Assembly: GCA_030151885.1 (NCBI GenBank)
Contig: JASLCG010000037.1
Span: 1 to 21,427 of the forward strand
Length of the DNA stretch: 21,427 nt
Direction: 5' to 3'
Origin: Bacteroides sp.
GTDB taxonomy: Bacteria; Bacteroidota; Bacteroidia; Bacteroidales; Bacteroidaceae
In this document: positions 17,203-21,427 of the stretch, in pieces
Layout: every line of letters begins with the position of its first letter
Position numbering within the stretch: the first letter of the stretch is position 1
Program-made: the position numbers and the translations under genes
Notes under the pieces: model-generated
What the model was told of the DNA's origin: nothing
What the model saw: only the letters and a program-made list of their open reading frames with translations
The model's database searches: none

Positions 17203-18945
17203 ATGAAACGAATATATACAAATATACTGAGCCTGTTACTTATATTATTAATAACGTCATGTAACAGTTTCTTAAATGTTACTCCTAATGAGTTAACTGA
17301 AAAAACATTTTACAAGAGTGAAGGAGAATTAAAATCTGCATTAATTGGTGTGTATGCTCCTTTAAATTTTGAAACTTTTTACGGAGGTGCATATCCTCTA
17401 TATTTGTCGGGCGGCGATGATTTATCATTTTATCAAAGAGCTAATCCAGGTAATCCGCCAACGAGTATTTTATTAGCTAATGCTAATACTAGTACTGCCG
17501 AGATTGCTACTTTTTGGAAAACCTTATATGAGGGGATAAACCGTGCCAATTCACTGCTAGAAAACGTTGATAGAAATACTTCTATTGCTCAAAGTTTTAG
17601 AGATGAAATTCGTGCAGAAGCCCTATTTATGAGAAGCTTTTTTTACTATAATCTAGTACAAGCATGGGGAGATGTTCCATTGGTTTTAACACCATTTAAA
17701 AAGATTGATGCAAGTATTTTTAAAAAACGCGACAATAAACATTTGGTGTATGACCAATTGATAGCTGATATTGAAACTGCTATACCAAACCTACCTGATC
17801 ATGGTGGAGGAAGCTCTACTGTAGGTACAATTACTAAAACTGCTGCTATGGGTATGCTATCTCGTATATATCTATTCAGAGCTGGAGAGCATTTTAGAGA
17901 TAGAACATCTGCTAGTGCTAACACTAAAAAATATTATGAAGAGGCTAAAAAATGGGCTTTAGAAGTAAAAAATAGTGGTAAACATGGTCTTGCAAAAGAC
18001 TATTCTCAAATTTTTATAGATTTATCGGCAGATCAATATAATACACAAGGTATTGTTGAAAGTATGTGGGAAGCTGAGTTTTCTGGAAATCGCGAAGGAG
18101 AAATTCAGGCTGCTGGTCGTGCTGGTAATACTTTTGGTTTTGGTAGTAGAATAGACTACTCTCAAGTTGATGGCATTAAAGAGTTGACTGGAATGAAAAA
18201 CCCAGGCTATAGTTACCGCTTTATTTACGGGTCGTTGAAACTTGTAAATATGTATGAATCAGAAGATGATGTAGTAAGAGGTAATTGGAATATTGTACCG
18301 TTTGAATACACTTATGCTGAAGATGCTAAAGGCAATAAAAATGGGCTTGTAATAGGGCGTACTTATTACCCAGGTAAAAAACCAGCAGATTTAAATGAAG
18401 TAGAAGGAATGCCATGTGAAGAGTTAGCTAGTTTTGATGAAAAAGGGTATCCCGATTTAAAAGGTAAAACTAGATGCTCTGCAAAATTCCGTAGAGAGTA
18501 TGAAAAAGTCCTTCCAAAGTCTAAAAACTTTACACCAATCAACTTCCCAATACTTCGTTATAGCGATGTGTTACTTATGTTGGCAGAAGCTGAAAACTAC
18601 TTAAATGGACCAACAGAGTTAGCTTATGAATGTATAAATGCCGTTCGTAAACGTGCTCAAATAGCAGAACTAAAAGGTCTTGATAAAGACTCCTTTTTTG
18701 AAGCAGTAAAAAAAGAGAGGGCTATGGAGTTGTCTTTTGAAGCTCTTAGACGATGGGATTTAATACGCTGGGGAGATTTCTTATCCTATATGGCAGATAT
18801 GAAGAATTATGTTAAAAGCTCTGATTGGAATGATAACCACAAGTATGCTGAAAGTTATTATAATGTAACATCTGCATATAACTATTTCCCTATACCAGAT
18901 TTAGAAAATGGTGCAAATCCTATGAAACAGAATCCTGGTTGGTAA
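17203..18945 (+). CDS. SusD/RagB-family surface glycan-binding lipoprotein
   Basis: This 580-residue lipoprotein forms the lid over the SusC barrel and presents glycan to it. The lipoprotein signal ends LLITSC with Cys20. The N-terminal SusD region carries the family strings TEKTFYKSEGELKSALIGVY (31-50) and, at about 138-160, AEALFMRSFFYYN followed by WGDVPL. The C-terminal RagB/SusD domain contains LRYSDVLLMLAEAENYLNG, then an ALRRWDLIRWGDFL helix, and the protein ends in QNPGW. Length and domain order are normal for the family. It lies 18 bases before the next lipoprotein gene, in one operon with susC. Confidence 0.95.
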   Translation: MKRIYTNILSLLLILLITSCNSFLNVTPNELTEKTFYKSEGELKSALIGVYAPLNFETFYGGAYPLYLSGGDDLSFYQRANPGNPPTSILLANANTSTAEIATFWKTLYEGINRANSLLENVDRNTSIAQSFRDEIRAEALFMRSFFYYNLVQAWGDVPLVLTPFKKIDASIFKKRDNKHLVYDQLIADIETAIPNLPDHGGGSSTVGTITKTAAMGMLSRIYLFRAGEHFRDRTSASANTKKYYEEAKKWALEVKNSGKHGLAKDYSQIFIDLSADQYNTQGIVESMWEAEFSGNREGEIQAAGRAGNTFGFGSRIDYSQVDGIKELTGMKNPGYSYRFIYGSLKLVNMYESEDDVVRGNWNIVPFEYTYAEDAKGNKNGLVIGRTYYPGKKPADLNEVEGMPCEELASFDEKGYPDLKGKTRCSAKFRREYEKVLPKSKNFTPINFPILRYSDVLLMLAEAENYLNGPTELAYECINAVRKRAQIAELKGLDKDSFFEAVKKERAMELSFEALRRWDLIRWGDFLSYMADMKNYVKSSDWNDNHKYAESYYNVTSAYNYFPIPDLENGANPMKQNPGW

Positions 18946-18963
18946 TTTAAAAAAAGAATCATT

Positions 18964-19971
18964 ATGAAATATATATATAATTATATTGCAGTATTCTGCC
19001 TATTTACAACACTAATAGCATGCTCTAATCCTTTAAAAGACAAGGTGAGTTTTGATGTAAATGTGGATAAAAACCATCTATCGGATGGTGAAATTGTAGT
19101 AAAAACTGGAGAAACTCTTCAATTTAACTTTGATGGTAATCCTGATTTTATCACTTTTTACAGTGGGGAGCCAGGAGCTGAATACGCTAAAAGAGAACAG
19201 ACAGAATCATCAAAAGAAGATATAACATCAAGTCTAGAGTTTGATCTACATGCTTTATATGGTAACTGTGAAGGGACTCTTTCAATTCTGCTATCAACAA
19301 GTTTTACAGGATTAGTAAAAGATTTCGATATTGATAAAAAGAATGTACAGGAGCACCAGTGGTTAGATATCTCTGATAAATGTGATATTCCTGTTAAAGT
19401 AGGAGATAAGAATAAAGTCTCTGTAAAAGTTCCTTTGGACGATTACTTAGATAAAGAACTAACAATAGCCCTACATTATCATCCAACATATACAGGTAAT
19501 CTTGCTCAGTCTAAATGGATATTCAAGGATTTTAAAATTGTAAATACTGATAAAAAAACAAAAGTAAAATCAGATTTTGGAGTGTCTAATATGGGTTTCC
19601 TTCCATTATATTTAAATCTGCCTAATGGTGTTACAGACCATTATGAGTTTAACACTACAGGAAAAGATAGAGAAGGTATGTGGAATTTCTCACAACAAGT
19701 AAGTTCGAAAACTTTCGATGTTCACTCAACAGGTAAAAGTGTTAATATTGAACAAGAAAGCTGGTTGATTTCTCAATCTTTGAAAACAAATGCTCGTGAA
19801 CCTGATAAAGGTTTATCAATAAAAAATATTCAAGTTTACTTAGATAACTATACACACACTTACTCTACAGCTGGTGAGTATGATGTAACTTTTATAGCTA
19901 CCAATAGTAACTATGATCATAGTTCTCGTATAGTTAAGACTTTGAAAGTTATTGTTAAAGACGAATTATAA
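18964..19971 (+). CDS. SusE-position surface lipoprotein, probable glycan-binding protein
   Basis: This 335-residue lipoprotein has a signal ending TTLIAC with Cys20. The N-terminal domain begins VSFDVNVDKNHL and contains a PDFITFYSGEPGAEY string typical of a domain family found in SusE-position proteins (I believe DUF5017, unverified). The middle is beta-rich without recognised motifs. The C-terminus (about 300-333: YSTAGEYDVTFIATN and then TLKVIV) resembles the last strands of a PKD-type immunoglobulin-like domain. Position directly after susD suggests a surface glycan-binding protein that helps capture chondroitin-type chains. Such proteins diverge quickly, so ligand identity cannot be read. 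It is 22 bases ahead of the GH88 gene in the same operon. Confidence 0.75.
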   Translation: MKYIYNYIAVFCLFTTLIACSNPLKDKVSFDVNVDKNHLSDGEIVVKTGETLQFNFDGNPDFITFYSGEPGAEYAKREQTESSKEDITSSLEFDLHALYGNCEGTLSILLSTSFTGLVKDFDIDKKNVQEHQWLDISDKCDIPVKVGDKNKVSVKVPLDDYLDKELTIALHYHPTYTGNLAQSKWIFKDFKIVNTDKKTKVKSDFGVSNMGFLPLYLNLPNGVTDHYEFNTTGKDREGMWNFSQQVSSKTFDVHSTGKSVNIEQESWLISQSLKTNAREPDKGLSIKNIQVYLDNYTHTYSTAGEYDVTFIATNSNYDHSSRIVKTLKVIVKDEL

Positions 19972-19993
19972 CAGATTAATTATATAACTAAGT

Positions 19994-21205
19994 ATGAAAA
20001 AAGTATTATTTACACTAGCGCTCCCGTTATTAATGTTCTCTTGTTCTCAAGAGAATCAAAAGAGCACAAGTGCAGATTTTTGTAAGCAAATTGATCAAAC
20101 TGTTGAGGTAGCTAAGCAACAAATGGGCTATCAAGTTGAGTTGATCGAAAAAGCTGGAAAATTTATTAATCCACGAACAACTAATGATAATAAAATCGTT
20201 TATGTACCTAAAGATGATTGGACTAGTGGATTTTTTCCAGGAAGTGTATGGTATATGTATGAACTTACTGGAGATAAAAAATGGAGAGATTTAGCGATTA
20301 AATATACAGAAGACTTAGATACAATCAAATATCTTAAGTGGCATCACGATGTAGGATTTATGATTGATTGTAGTTTTGGTAATGCATACAGACTAACAGA
20401 AAACCCTGCTTATAAAGAAGTTGTAATTGAAGCAGCTAAATCACTTTCAACTCGATTTAGACCAGCAGCTGGCGTTATTCAGTCTTGGGATGAAGATAGA
20501 GGATGGCAAGGTACAAGAGGATGGATGTGTCCTGTTATTATTGATAACATGATGAATCTAGAGCTACTTTTTAATGCTTCAACTTTCTCGGGTGATCCTA
20601 AATTCCGTGAAATAGCAATTAGCCATGCAGACTCTACAATGAAATACCAATTTAGAGATGATAATAGTTGTTATCATGTGGTAGATTATGATAAAGTAAA
20701 AGGTGGAGTTCGTGGTAAATGTACAGCACAAGGTTACGCTGATGAGTCTGCGTGGGCTAGAGGTCAAGCATGGGCTATATATGGCTATGCAGTATGTTAT
20801 AGAGAAACTAAAGATCCTAAATACTTAGAGATGGCAAAGAAAATTTATAACTTCATTTTCTCTCATCCTAATTTACCTGAAGATTTAGTTCCATATTGGG
20901 ACCTTGATGTTCCAGAAATTCCACATACTCCAAGAGATGCTTCTGCTGCTGCATGTACAGCTTCTGCACTATATGAATTATCGGAGTTTGTTCCTGAATA
21001 TAAAGCTACAGCTGATAAAATAATGGAATCATTAATGAGCCCTGCTTACTTAGCAATCGTAGGAACTAATGGTAACTTCTTACTAATGCATTCTGTAGGT
21101 AGTATTCCTCATGATACGGAAATTGATGTTCCACTAAATTATGCTGATTATTATTTCTTAGAAGCACTAGTGCGTAAAAGAAATTTAGATTGTATTAATA
21201 AATAA
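19994..21205 (+). CDS. Unsaturated glucuronyl hydrolase, GH88, lipoprotein
   Basis: This 403-residue enzyme hydrolyses the 4,5-unsaturated uronic acid from the non-reducing end of lyase products by adding water to the vinyl ether, releasing the amino sugar and a keto-uronate. It starts with a lipoprotein signal ending LLMFSC (Cys17), so it is membrane-anchored and likely periplasmic. The alpha6/alpha6-barrel family's two key aspartates are readable: Asp119 in KWHHDVGFM and Asp184 in IIDNMMNLELL. Their spacing of 65 is close to the 61 of the Bacillus enzyme (Asp88 and Asp149). Other family strings are WTSGFFPGSVWYMY and ESAWARGQAWAIYGYA. It closes the susCD operon and supplies the uronate for the kinase that begins downstream. 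It would also remove the disaccharide inferred to activate the HTCS. Confidence 0.93.
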   Translation: MKKVLFTLALPLLMFSCSQENQKSTSADFCKQIDQTVEVAKQQMGYQVELIEKAGKFINPRTTNDNKIVYVPKDDWTSGFFPGSVWYMYELTGDKKWRDLAIKYTEDLDTIKYLKWHHDVGFMIDCSFGNAYRLTENPAYKEVVIEAAKSLSTRFRPAAGVIQSWDEDRGWQGTRGWMCPVIIDNMMNLELLFNASTFSGDPKFREIAISHADSTMKYQFRDDNSCYHVVDYDKVKGGVRGKCTAQGYADESAWARGQAWAIYGYAVCYRETKDPKYLEMAKKIYNFIFSHPNLPEDLVPYWDLDVPEIPHTPRDASAAACTASALYELSEFVPEYKATADKIMESLMSPAYLAIVGTNGNFLLMHSVGSIPHDTEIDVPLNYADYYFLEALVRKRNLDCINK

Positions 21206-21360
21206 TATTTTAACAGTATTGTTTACTATTTAATAAAAATTAGTTATCAAGTTCTGAATTAGTTGGTATATAATATATATGTTTACGATGTTAAACTATA
21301 TCTAAACAAATTATAAACTAATTAATTCAGAGCTTAATAGCTGCTGATGGAAGTAATATT

Positions 21361-21427
21361 ATGAAAAAAGTCATCACATTTGGTGAGATAATGCTGCGTT
21401 TAGCCACACCTGGCTACAATCGCTTCA
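21361..21427 (+). CDS. kdgK: 2-keto-3-deoxygluconate kinase, PfkB family (5' fragment)
   Basis: Only 22 codons are present before the window ends. They read MKKVITFGEIMLRL and then ATPGYNRF, the N-terminus typical of Bacteroidota PfkB-family 2-keto-3-deoxygluconate kinases. The enzyme phosphorylates KDG to KDPG in the cytoplasm, which fits metabolism of the uronate released by the GH88 just upstream. The 155-bp gap before it holds no gene and no convincing terminator. It has a purine-rich GGAAG about 9 bases before the ATG, and a partial inverted repeat (TCTGAATT near 21253 and AATTCAGA near 21324). The kinase may share the operon's transcript or have its own promoter. Confidence 0.75.
   Translation, partial: MKKVITFGEIMLRLATPGYNRF

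Noticed and set aside
21206..21360. Terminator between GH88 and the kinase
   Set aside because: Only short 4-bp stems and a distant imperfect repeat are present, without a stem plus T-run.

Overview
The window is AT-rich DNA from a member of the Bacteroidota, most likely the order Bacteroidales. The evidence is a SusC/SusD pair, a hybrid two-component system (HTCS) with beta-propeller sensor repeats, lipoprotein signals of the LxxC type, a perfect TAnnTTTG -7 element, and very little Shine-Dalgarno sequence. No rRNA, tRNA, CRISPR array, insertion sequence or phage gene was recognised.

Almost the whole window (939-21427) is one polysaccharide utilization locus (PUL) for uronic-acid glycosaminoglycans: chondroitin sulfate, dermatan sulfate and possibly hyaluronan. 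It has two arms that diverge from a 458-bp control region (12839-13296). The left arm, on the minus strand, runs HTCS sensor-regulator, hairpin terminator, lipoprotein sulfatase, then two tandem PL8 chondroitin ABC-type lyases, ending at a strong hairpin (864-907). The right arm, on the plus strand, runs a small secreted jelly-roll-like protein, SusC, SusD, a SusE-position surface lipoprotein and a GH88 unsaturated glucuronyl hydrolase. After a 155-bp gap comes the first 22 codons of a 2-keto-3-deoxygluconate kinase, cut by the window edge.

Inferred working order: the SusD and SusE-position lipoproteins capture the glycan and SusC imports fragments. The PL8 lyases cut them into unsaturated disaccharides and the sulfatase removes sulfate. 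GH88 splits the unsaturated uronic acid from the amino sugar, and the uronate then enters the 2-keto-3-deoxygluconate pathway, where the kinase acts. By analogy with the known chondroitin HTCS, the sensor probably detects the unsaturated disaccharide. The lyases that make this signal and the GH88 that destroys it lie on opposite arms.

The left 938 bp are not part of the PUL proper. They hold a two-part hairpin terminator for a gene outside the window, a decayed minus-strand coding remnant (396-746) of unknown family, a perfect 30-bp palindrome (787-816) and the PUL's own terminator. I found no clearly undescribed system. The least familiar parts are the small jelly-roll-like protein leading the susCD operon, the inverted repeats in the divergent control region, the TTG start of the HTCS, and the decayed remnant.
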